Of a stretch of DNA of 6,284 bases, positions 1-5,963 are shown piece by piece. This DNA is from Thermoleophilia bacterium (GTDB lineage Bacteria; Actinomycetota; Thermoleophilia; Gaiellales; Gaiellaceae): the NCBI GenBank assembly GCA_014534295.1, contig JACVRU010000109.1, forward strand, positions 1 through 6,284, written 5' to 3'. Numbering within the stretch: position 1 is the stretch's first letter; each line of letters begins with the position of its first letter. The position numbers and the translations under genes are program-made. The notes under the pieces were generated by a model. It saw only the letters and a list, made by a program, of their open reading frames with translations. It did no database searches and was not told the DNA's origin.

Positions 1-937
1 CGAGCTTGCCGTCGCTCCGAGCCCGGTGCTCCATCCAGATCCGCGCGGGGTGCCGGTGGACGTGCGCGACGAAGGACTCCTCGCGGTTGTAGACCATCTT
101 CACGGGCCGCTCGGTGTGGAGCGCGAGCAGCGCCGAGTGAATCTGCATGGACAGGTCCTCGCGGCCGCCGAAGGCGCCGCCGACGCCGGCGAGGTGGATG
201 CGCACCTGCTCGGGCTCCAGCCCCAGGCACGGAGCGACCTGGTTCCGGTCGACGTGGAGCCACTGCGTGGCGACGTAGACGTCGACGCCGCCCTCGCCGT
301 CCGGCACCGCCAGCCCGGACTCCGGGCCGAGGAAGGCCTGGTCCTGGATCCCGACCTCGTACTCCCCGACGACCGAGACGTCTCCGGCCGCGTCCGAGTC
401 GCCGTGGCGGATGAGGATCGACCGGAGGACGTTCGGCCGCGGGTCCTCGCGGTAGCCGTGGCCCGCCGTCACGCCCGCCGGGTGCAGCGGCTCGGCGTCG
501 ATCGCCTGCCCGGCGTCCACGATCGGCTCGAGCGGCTCGTACTCGACGCGGATGCGCTCGGCCGCGCGGCGCGCCTGCTCGGGATGCTCGGCGGCGACGA
601 CCGCGACCGGCTCGCCGAAGTAGCGCACGCGGTCGAGGGCCAGCACGGGCTGGTCGGGGAACTCGAGCCCGTACGTCTTCGCGCCCGGCACGTCCTCGTG
701 GGTCAGGACCGCGTGGACGCCCGCCATGCCGACCGCCTCGGAGACGTCGATCGAGAGGATCCGCGCGTGCGCGTGCGGGCTGCGCAGCGTGTGCCCCCAG
801 AGCATCCCCGCGGCCGAGACGTCCGAGGAGTAGGCGAACTCGCCGGTGACCTTGGGGCGGCCGTCCGTCCGGCGCGCGGTCTCGCCGACCCGGCCGAGCC
901 GGAGCGCCGGCGCCTTCGTGGGGAGCGTCGTACTCAT
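1..937 (-). CDS. pucD: Xanthine dehydrogenase, molybdopterin-binding (large) subunit, C-terminus cut by window edge
   Basis: This is the catalytic subunit of a xanthine dehydrogenase-type molybdenum hydroxylase, which oxidises hypoxanthine to xanthine and then urate in the cytoplasm. The first 312 residues are visible; the family usually has about 750, so more than half lies beyond the left edge. Seen directly: an N-terminal stretch with RRTDGRPKVTGEFAYSSDV (the a/b hammerhead start), a QDQAFLGPE segment near residues 198-206, and the molybdopterin-contacting GVGGAFGGRED at about 251-261, followed by RPVKMVYNREES and HRHPARIWM. The ATG at 937 overlaps the stop of the [2Fe-2S] gene as ATGA, with no separate ribosome binding site visible, so translation is probably coupled. 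The catalytic glutamate and other C-terminal determinants are out of view. Related enzymes (CO dehydrogenase CoxL, nicotinate or aldehyde dehydrogenases) share this fold, and the CoxL AYRCSFR motif would lie outside the window. The adjacent adenine and 8-oxoguanine deaminase genes favour a purine substrate. Family certain; substrate fairly likely. Confidence 0.9.
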   Translation of the reverse strand, partial: MSTTLPTKAPALRLGRVGETARRTDGRPKVTGEFAYSSDVSAAGMLWGHTLRSPHAHARILSIDVSEAVGMAGVHAVLTHEDVPGAKTYGLEFPDQPVLALDRVRYFGEPVAVVAAEHPEQARRAAERIRVEYEPLEPIVDAGQAIDAEPLHPAGVTAGHGYREDPRPNVLRSILIRHGDSDAAGDVSVVGEYEVGIQDQAFLGPESGLAVPDGEGGVDVYVATQWLHVDRNQVAPCLGLEPEQVRIHLAGVGGAFGGREDLSMQIHSALLALHTERPVKMVYNREESFVAHVHRHPARIWMEHRARSDGKL

Positions 938-1386
938 CCGGCGGCCGACCGGACCGCGTCGAAGATCTTCTGGTAGCCGGTGCAGCGGCAGAGGTTCCCG
1001 GAGAGCGCCTCGCGGAGCTCGTCCTCCGACGGCTGGGGGCTCCGCCGGAGAAGGTCGGCGGCCGCGACCACGAGCCCCGGCGTGCAGAAGCCGCACTGCA
1101 CGGCGCCCGCCGCGACGAATGCCTCCTGGATCGCGTGCAGCTCGTCGCCGTCGGCCAGCCCCTCGACCGTGACGACGTCGTGGCCGTCCGCCTGGGCGCC
1201 GAGTACGAGGCAGGCGCAGACGAGCACGCCGTCGAGGAAGACCGAGCACGAGCCGCACTCGCCCTGCTCGCAGGCGTTCTTGGAGCCCGGCAGCCCAAGC
1301 CGCTCGCGCAGGACGTAGAGGAGGCTCTCGCCCTCCCACACGTCGGCGTCGCGCCGCTCGCCGTTCACCGTCAGGGAGATCTTCAC
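934..1386 (-). CDS. pucE: Xanthine dehydrogenase, [2Fe-2S] iron-sulfur subunit
   Basis: This small subunit carries two [2Fe-2S] clusters that pass electrons from the molybdenum site to FAD. From the GTG at 1386 it has 150 residues, normal for the family. The plant-ferredoxin-type N-terminal domain has CEQGECGSC (Cys39, 44, 47) plus Cys59. The C-terminal helical domain has CGFCTPG (Cys98, 101) and NLCRCTGY (Cys133, 135). All eight cluster ligands are present. Start choice: an upstream GTG at 1398 would add four residues (MPGG), but the GTG at 1386 overlaps the TGA of the FAD-subunit gene as GTGA, mirroring the ATGA junction at the other end, and gives the usual KISLTVNGE opening. A GAGAGG lies 11 nt upstream of it, a long but usable spacing, whereas it abuts the GTG at 1398. 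Overlaps on both sides indicate one cistron chain with coupled translation, giving equal subunit supply. Aldehyde and CO dehydrogenase small subunits look alike; neighbours support xanthine dehydrogenase. Confidence 0.93.
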   Translation of the reverse strand: MKISLTVNGERRDADVWEGESLLYVLRERLGLPGSKNACEQGECGSCSVFLDGVLVCACLVLGAQADGHDVVTVEGLADGDELHAIQEAFVAAGAVQCGFCTPGLVVAAADLLRRSPQPSEDELREALSGNLCRCTGYQKIFDAVRSAAG

Positions 1387-2177
1387 GCCGCCAGGCACCT
1401 CTCGAGCCCTCGCGCGGCGAGCACGCGCAGCGCGTGCCGGCGGTACTCGGCCGTGCCGCGCACGTCGTCGATCGGGCTCGCCGTGGCGGCGACCAGCTCC
1501 GGGAAGCCTGCCGCCGCCGCCAGAGGCGCAGTGACGAGCGTCGCCACCGGTGCGGCAGACCCGATCGCCGCCCTGATTTCCCCTCGCTCGCGATCCGCCA
1601 GGATCGCGAGCGAGACCAGTGCGATCACCATCGCGTTCCGCGGCCCGACCTTCATGAACGTCTGCGGCCGGCCGCTCGGCGCGACGTGGACGGCGACGAC
1701 GAGCTCGTCCGGCTCGAGCGCGTTCCGCTTGACGCCGAGCAGGAACTCCGCCAGCGGCAGACGGCGCGCGCCGCGGACGCTCGCGACCTCCACCTCGGCG
1801 CCCTCGACGAGCAGCGGCGGCAGGGCGTCGCCCGCCGGCGAGGCCGTGCCGAGGTTCCCGCCGATCGTGCCCCGGTTCCGGATCTGCGGCGAGCCGACCG
1901 TCCGCGCGGCCTCGGCGAGCGCGGGGAGAAGGGCAGCGAGCGGCGCCGCCATCGCCTCCGTGTACGTCAGGGCCGCGCCGAGGCGCACGCCTCCGTTCTC
2001 GCGCGACCAGCCGCGCAGCTCCGCGACCTCGTTCAGGTTCAGGAGCGCTTCGGGCCGGGCGCGGTCGAAGTTCAGCTCGACCATCACGTCGGTGCCGCCC
2101 TGGATCGGGACCGCCCCGGGCGCGTCGGCCATGATCCCGAGCGCCTCGTCCAGCGTGCGCGGCGTGAGCACCTCCAT
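1383..2177 (-). CDS. pucC: Xanthine dehydrogenase, FAD-binding (medium) subunit
   Basis: This subunit binds FAD and hands electrons from the iron-sulfur clusters to NAD+ or another acceptor. It has 264 residues, somewhat short but complete. The two FAD pyrophosphate-binding motifs of the family are clear: PIQGGTDVMVELN at residues 24-36 and TIGGNLGTASPAGD at 104-117. The C-terminal domain ends with the conserved SPIDDVRGTAEYRRHAL at about 234-250. There is no cysteine-rich insert for an extra [4Fe-4S] cluster, unlike the 4-hydroxybenzoyl-CoA reductase branch. The ATG at 2177 follows the stop of the upstream glycosyltransferase gene by 9 nt; AGGGG lies only 1 nt before the ATG, so no well-placed ribosome binding site is visible and coupling to the upstream gene is possible. 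The medium-small-large order is typical of prokaryotic xanthine and CO dehydrogenases. The DNA for residues 188-199 contains a perfect 14-bp inverted repeat, listed separately. Confidence 0.92.
   Translation of the reverse strand: MEVLTPRTLDEALGIMADAPGAVPIQGGTDVMVELNFDRARPEALLNLNEVAELRGWSRENGGVRLGAALTYTEAMAAPLAALLPALAEAARTVGSPQIRNRGTIGGNLGTASPAGDALPPLLVEGAEVEVASVRGARRLPLAEFLLGVKRNALEPDELVVAVHVAPSGRPQTFMKVGPRNAMVIALVSLAILADRERGEIRAAIGSAAPVATLVTAPLAAAAGFPELVAATASPIDDVRGTAEYRRHALRVLAARGLERCLAA
1583..1614. repeat. Perfect 14-bp inverted repeat inside the FAD-subunit gene
   Basis: The arms are CTCGCTCGCGATCC (1583-1596) and GGATCGCGAGCGAG (1601-1614), exact reverse complements separated by 4 nt (GCCA on the plus strand, TGGC in the mRNA). 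It encodes the LAILADRER region of the FAD subunit. In the pucC transcript it would fold into a long, very stable hairpin in mid-gene. No T-tract follows in the direction of transcription, so it is not an ordinary terminator. Function unknown; it may be coincidental in such GC-rich DNA, although 14 perfect pairs around a tetraloop is more than composition alone normally gives. Confidence 0.75.
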
Positions 2178-2186
2178 GCCCCTAGC

Positions 2187-4175
2187 CTAATCCCGGGCGA
2201 ACTCGAAACGGGTCGACCCGAGCAGGCCGTCCGGGATCACCTCGAACAGGCACTCGCGGGCGCCGGGCGGGGGAGGAACGGTCGCCTGGACGAACGCCTC
2301 GCCCGCGATGCCGTCCAGGACCTCGACGGTCGTGCGGTTCGCGCGCACCTCGACGCGCGTGCTCGCCTTCGGCAGCAAGGTCAGCTCCAGGCGCCCGGAC
2401 TGGCAGTCGTAAGCCGTCAGCCGCGCCGCCTCGTGCACGTCGCCGTCGCGGCGGACGCCGTAGAGCAGCCACGAGACGCGGGCGGGCGGCTCCAGCCTCC
2501 AGAGCCCCAGGCCGACGTCCTCGTACTCGCGGATCTCGATCCCGGTGACCCGGTCGCCGCGCAGGTGGACGGGCGTCGCGGCGACGAGAAGCCGCTCCGG
2601 GACCCGCTCGCCGTCGACCGTCGTCATCGTGCCGTCGACCGCGACGCGGACGCTCCGCTGGAGCGGGAAGCCCGCCTCCGGCTCGCCCCCGGCGCGCACG
2701 TACACGCGCCGCAGCCGGTCGTTCCAGAACAGCTGGTGCCAGACGAGGTTCGGGTAGCCGCCGAGGTAGAGGTAGCCGACCGGCCCCCCCGCGACCGCGT
2801 CGATCCAGCTGCGCTCGCCGCCGAGGAGGTTGCGCTGGTCGAAGGCGATGTTCTGCTGCACCTCCCGCGTGGCGGCGAACGAGGAGAACGCGAGCAGGCC
2901 CAAGGCGAGCGCCGGCAGGAGGAAGGCGAGCCTCCGCGGGACGAGCGCGAACAGCGCCAGCGCCGCGGCCGCAGCGCCCCAGGCGATCAGCTCCATCCCC
3001 GACTCGCCGGCGTGCTCTCGCAGCCAGAGCAGCGCGATCACCGCGGGCGACTGCCAGGCCGCCTCCTGCACGATCAGGTCGCGCAGGGGCATGGCCACGA
3101 GCACGGCGAGGACACCGAGCGCGACCAGCCCCGTGGCCAGCCGGGCGCGAGGAGCCCCCCGCGCGAGCCAGACTGCGAGGCCTATGAACAGGAGCGGCGC
3201 CAGCGGCAGCAGGTAGCGGCCCGAGAGGCCGCCGCCCACGTAGACCGACGCGAAGACCCCGGTCTGGACCAGGAGCCAGAGGACGAAGGAGAGCGTCGTC
3301 GCGACGTACGCGCGCTCGGCCCGGCTGCGGACGCGGCAGACCAGCAGCGCGGTCGCGCACACGGGAAAGAGGCCCGTCGCGAGCACCAGCTCGCCGGAGT
3401 GGTCGAGCACGGAGCGGGCGACGCGTCCGGGCTCGTAGGAGGCTTCCGCCGCGGCCGCGTAGCCGCCCAGCACGCCCGAGAACGAGCCCGAGGAGGCCGT
3501 CCGCCACGCGACCCACCCGCCGGCGAGGACCGCGAGCGCGGCGAAGGCGGGCCTAAGCCGGCGCGCCGGCCGGAGGTCGCGGTCGAAGAGCGCCTGGAGC
3601 CCGACGGCCGTCACGAAGGCAAGGGGGAGCACGAGCGCCTGGAGCCGCGTGGCCACGGCGAGCGCGAGCGCGCCGACGAGCAGAGCCTGGCGGGCGTATG
3701 TGGGGCGCTCGAGCGCGGCAGCCATGGCCCAGGCGGCCAGGACGGCCACGGGATAGAAGACGACCTCGCTGAGCAGCATGCCGCTGAAGAGCAGCCCCGG
3801 CACGGCCACGGTGAGCGCGGCGGCGACGAGCGCCCACCCGTCGCCGGCGAGCCGCCGGCACCAGAGGAAGACGGGGACCGCAGCCGACGACATGACCACG
3901 GCCTGGACGACCTTGAGCGCGTCGTAGCCGGTCTCCAGCCCGGCGAGGGCGAGCGGCGCACCCGCCACGGCCGGGTAGACCACGCCGAAGAACGGCGCCT
4001 CCTCGCCGAAGAGCCTGAGCGAACCGTCCTCCCAGAGGCTCCGGCCGAGGCTGCCCCAGATCATCTCGTCCGGGACGATCCAGAGCCCCTCGATCCGCAG
4101 GCCCGCCAGCGAGCGGGCCACGACCGAGGCTCCGACCACCCCCGCCAGGACCGCCCACGAGGCCCGTCCCCGCAT
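2187..4175 (-). CDS. GT-C-fold membrane glycosyltransferase (GT39/ArnT-like), with C-terminal soluble domain
   Basis: A 662-residue polytopic membrane protein, probably transferring a sugar from a polyprenyl-phosphate donor to an acceptor on the outer face of the membrane. Seen: about 12-13 hydrophobic segments between residues 7 and 433, including roughly 7-26, 87-105, 114-131, 135-155, 178-196, 262-280, 290-310, 319-338, 346-364 and 394-433. Just after the first segment comes an acidic pair, WIVPDEMIWGSLGRSL (D36, E37), in the position of the catalytic/metal-binding acidic loop of GT-C enzymes such as PMT and ArnT. A SGRYLLPLAPLLF segment at 318-330 resembles the conserved RYLLP stretch of these families. 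Residues about 440-662 form a hydrophilic, probably beta-rich domain with cysteines 591 and 642. Donor and acceptor cannot be told from sequence. The start is the ATG at 4175; no ribosome binding site precedes it, but TATAAC lies 6 nt upstream, fitting a leaderless mRNA. It is co-directional with, and 9 nt upstream of, the xanthine dehydrogenase genes, an unexpected pairing. Confidence 0.8.
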   Translation of the reverse strand: MRGRASWAVLAGVVGASVVARSLAGLRIEGLWIVPDEMIWGSLGRSLWEDGSLRLFGEEAPFFGVVYPAVAGAPLALAGLETGYDALKVVQAVVMSSAAVPVFLWCRRLAGDGWALVAAALTVAVPGLLFSGMLLSEVVFYPVAVLAAWAMAAALERPTYARQALLVGALALAVATRLQALVLPLAFVTAVGLQALFDRDLRPARRLRPAFAALAVLAGGWVAWRTASSGSFSGVLGGYAAAAEASYEPGRVARSVLDHSGELVLATGLFPVCATALLVCRVRSRAERAYVATTLSFVLWLLVQTGVFASVYVGGGLSGRYLLPLAPLLFIGLAVWLARGAPRARLATGLVALGVLAVLVAMPLRDLIVQEAAWQSPAVIALLWLREHAGESGMELIAWGAAAAALALFALVPRRLAFLLPALALGLLAFSSFAATREVQQNIAFDQRNLLGGERSWIDAVAGGPVGYLYLGGYPNLVWHQLFWNDRLRRVYVRAGGEPEAGFPLQRSVRVAVDGTMTTVDGERVPERLLVAATPVHLRGDRVTGIEIREYEDVGLGLWRLEPPARVSWLLYGVRRDGDVHEAARLTAYDCQSGRLELTLLPKASTRVEVRANRTTVEVLDGIAGEAFVQATVPPPPGARECLFEVIPDGLLGSTRFEFARD

Positions 4176-4198
4176 CAGACCGTTATATCGTCGTCCTC
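4176..4198. promoter_or_regulatory. Short divergent intergenic spacer with AT-rich -10-like element
   Basis: Only 23 nt separate the glycosyltransferase ATG from the adenine deaminase GTG. The spacer holds GTTATATC at 4182-4189, an AT-rich island in very GC-rich surroundings. Read on the minus strand it gives TATAAC ending 6 nt before the ATG; read on the plus strand it gives TATATC ending 9 nt before the GTG. Neither start has a Shine-Dalgarno sequence in the spacer. This fits back-to-back promoters producing leaderless transcripts, as is common in actinobacteria. I see no convincing -35 hexamers; these would have to lie inside the opposite gene. The 9-nt distance on the plus side is a little long. 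Inference only. Confidence 0.4.
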
Positions 4199-5872
4199 GT
4201 GGCCGACCTCGCCCGAAGGATCGCCGTGGCCCGGGGAGACGAGCCAGCCGACACCGTCGTCCGCGGCGGGAAGGTGCTCTGCGCCTTCACGCGGGAGTGG
4301 CTGGAGACGGACGTCGCGATCGCGGACGGGTTCGTCGCCGGCCTCGGCGACTACGAGGGCGAGGAGGTCGTGGACGCGTCGGGCCGCTGGGTCGTCCCCG
4401 GCTTCGTCGACGCGCACATGCACCTCGAGTCGTCGAAGCTGCTCGTGGACGAGTTCGCGCGGCTCGTGCTGCCGCTCGGCACGACGACGGTCGTCGCCGA
4501 TCCGCACGAGCTCGCGAACGTGCTGGGCACCGACGGCGTGCACTGGCTGCACGACGCGTGCCGCGACCTGCCGCTGGACGTCTTCTTCATGGCCTCGTCC
4601 TCCGTGCCCGCGTCGCGGTTCGAGTCGCCCCGGCGGCCGCTGCTGGACGGCGACCTGGAGGCGATGCTACGCCGCCGCCGCGTGCTCGGCCTCGCCGAGA
4701 TGATGAACTTCCCGGGCGTCATCGGCGGCGATCCGCACGAGCTGGTCAAGCTCGCGCTCCCGGGCGCTGCCCACGTGGACGGCCACGCGCCCGGGGTCGT
4801 CGGCAAGGCGCTCAACGCCTATGCATCCGCGGGAATCCGCTCCGACCACGAGGCGTACACGCTCGAGGAGGGCCGCGCGCGCCTACGGGCCGGGATGTGG
4901 CTGCTGATCCGGGAGGCCTCCGGTGCGCGGAACCTCCGCGACCTGATCCCTCTCGCGCGCGAGTACGGGCCCCACCGGATCGCCTTCTGCACCGACGACC
5001 GCGAGCCGGACCACATCGCCGACGACGGCCACGTGAACGCCATCGTCCGCGACGCCGTCGCACTCGGAGTGTCGGCGGAGGATGCGCTCGTGATGGCGTC
5101 GCTGAACGCGGCGGCCTGGCACGGGCTCACGGAGCTCGGCGCCATCGCGCCCGGCTACCAGGCCGACCTGCTCCTGCTCGGCGACCTCGAGCGGTTCGAG
5201 CCGGAGCTCGTGCTCAAGCGCGGCGCGCCGGTCGGGGAGATCGCGCGGCCCGAGGTACCCGATTGGGTCAAGCACACGGTCCGGGTACAGCACGTCGGCG
5301 CCGCCGACTTCGCGCTGCCGGACGTGGCAGGGCAGGCGCGGGTGATCGGCGTCGTCCCGGGCCAGATCGTGACGGACGCCCTCACGGCGGGGCCGCCGTT
5401 CCCCGACACCGAGCGCGACCTGGCCAAGATCGCCGTCATCGAGCGCCACCTCGGCACGGGGCGGATCGGCCTCGGCCTCGTGCGCGGGTTCGGCCTCCAG
5501 CGCGGCGCGCTCGCCTCGACGATCGCACACGACGCGCACAACATCGTCGTCGTCGGCGTGGACGACCACGACATGGCCCGCGCCGTCACGCGGCTGGCCG
5601 AACTCGGCGGCGGCGAGGTCGTCGTCGAGGACCGGGGCGTGCGGGCGGAGCTGCCCCTGCCGGTCGCCGGCCTCCTCTCCGACGCGCCGCTCGAGGACGT
5701 CCTCACGGCCAGCCGCGCCTGCCTCGCGGCCACGCGCCGCCTCGGCTGCGAGCTCGCGGCGCCGTTCCAGACGATGTCCTTCCTCGCCCTGTCCGTGATC
5801 CCGAGCCTGAAGATCACCGACCGCGGGCTGGTGGACGTGGACCGCTTTCAACTCGTTGAGTTGAAAGCGTGA
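4199..5872 (+). CDS. ade: Adenine deaminase
   Basis: Catalyses adenine + H2O to hypoxanthine + NH3 in the cytoplasm, feeding xanthine dehydrogenase. It has 557 residues, close to the 577-588 of the Bacillus and E. coli enzymes, and both family domains are present. In the metal-dependent amidohydrolase barrel: DAHMHLESS (H73, H75), VVADPHELANVLG (98-110), LAEMMNFPGV with E167 as candidate bridging ligand, DGHAP (H196), SDHE (H217) and FCTDD (D266/D267). NAAAWHGLTELGAIAPGYQADLLLLGDL follows, returning to the composite beta domain. The C-terminal adenine deaminase domain ends with PFQTMSFLALSVIPSLKITDRGLVDVDRF. Start: GTG at 4199 has no ribosome binding site and suggests a leaderless mRNA; it keeps the ARRIAVARGDEPAD helix that precedes the first strand in the family. 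A GTG at 4226 (residue 10) has GAAGGA 5 nt upstream but would cut into that helix, so it is the second choice. The last nine codons lie in a perfect hairpin. Confidence 0.94.
   Translation: MADLARRIAVARGDEPADTVVRGGKVLCAFTREWLETDVAIADGFVAGLGDYEGEEVVDASGRWVVPGFVDAHMHLESSKLLVDEFARLVLPLGTTTVVADPHELANVLGTDGVHWLHDACRDLPLDVFFMASSSVPASRFESPRRPLLDGDLEAMLRRRRVLGLAEMMNFPGVIGGDPHELVKLALPGAAHVDGHAPGVVGKALNAYASAGIRSDHEAYTLEEGRARLRAGMWLLIREASGARNLRDLIPLAREYGPHRIAFCTDDREPDHIADDGHVNAIVRDAVALGVSAEDALVMASLNAAAWHGLTELGAIAPGYQADLLLLGDLERFEPELVLKRGAPVGEIARPEVPDWVKHTVRVQHVGAADFALPDVAGQARVIGVVPGQIVTDALTAGPPFPDTERDLAKIAVIERHLGTGRIGLGLVRGFGLQRGALASTIAHDAHNIVVVGVDDHDMARAVTRLAELGGGEVVVEDRGVRAELPLPVAGLLSDAPLEDVLTASRACLAATRRLGCELAAPFQTMSFLALSVIPSLKITDRGLVDVDRFQLVELKA
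5843..5869. terminator. Perfect 12-bp hairpin ending at the ade stop codon; possible terminator or operator
   Basis: The arms CGCTTTCAACTC (5843-5854) and GAGTTGAAAGCG (5858-5869) pair perfectly around a 3-nt loop (GTT). The right arm ends directly before the TGA at 5870-5872, so the element encodes the last nine residues RFQLVELKA. It is half A/T, unlike its surroundings. The following bases (TGATTGCCGCTTCTTC) are only mildly T-rich, so this is at best a weak intrinsic terminator or attenuator between ade and the next deaminase gene. The TCAAC/GTTGA half-sites, with a tandem GTTGAGTTGA, could equally be an operator for a dimeric regulator. The dyad is certain; its role is not. Confidence 0.5.
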
Positions 5873-5950
5873 TTGCCGCTTCTTCGACGGCCGCGTCGCG
5901 ACGTGCGGGAGAGCGCGGTCTTCCACACGCTGAGGACCCGGCCACACCTC

Positions 5951-5959
5951 GAGGGGAGG
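5951..5959 (+). promoter_or_regulatory. Strong ribosome binding site that decides a CTG start
   Basis: GAGGGGAGG is the best Shine-Dalgarno match in the 91-nt gap after ade. Its GGAGG core ends 4 nt before CTG 5964 and its AGGGG ends 7 nt before it, both workable, while the next in-frame start, ATG 6000, is 40 nt away. The rest of the gap (5873-5950) shows no clear promoter. Confidence 0.6.
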
Positions 5960-5963
5960 CGGC

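Noticed and set aside
26..976. A 316-codon plus-strand frame over the molybdopterin subunit
   Set aside because: The minus strand here encodes unmistakable xanthine dehydrogenase motifs; this frame is its antisense shadow.
1..2177. Carbon monoxide dehydrogenase (coxMSL) instead of xanthine dehydrogenase
   Set aside because: The medium-small-large order fits both, and the decisive AYRCSFR region is out of view, but the adjacent adenine and 8-oxoguanine deaminase genes favour a purine substrate. Not excluded.
3557..3570. Loop-free 14-bp palindrome GCCGGCGCGCCGGC in the glycosyltransferase gene
   Set aside because: Pure G/C seven-base half-sites are expected several times by chance in DNA of this composition; it encodes an ordinary Arg/Pro-rich loop.
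1434..4703. A 1089-codon open frame on the plus strand, antisense to pucC and the glycosyltransferase and running into ade
   Set aside because: Its predicted protein is dominated by R, E, D, H, P and Q with no domain; it mirrors well-supported genes on the other strand. Long antisense frames are expected where stop codons are rare in GC-rich DNA.
5255..5288. Inverted repeat GTACCCG (5255-5261) and CGGGTAC (5282-5288) in ade
   Set aside because: Only 7 bp with a 20-nt spacer inside conserved coding sequence; not distinguishable from chance.
4297..5859. A 520-codon frame on the same strand as ade, shifted by one register
   Set aside because: Arg/Ala/Gly-rich low-complexity translation inside a gene with complete adenine deaminase motifs; an alternate-register shadow.
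5894..5903. Palindrome CGTCGCGACG in the gap after ade as a possible operator
   Set aside because: A 10-bp GC-rich palindrome is common at this base composition and has no supporting context.
4883..5947. A 354-codon minus-strand frame opposite ade
   Set aside because: Antisense to a certain gene, with no recognisable domain or start signal.
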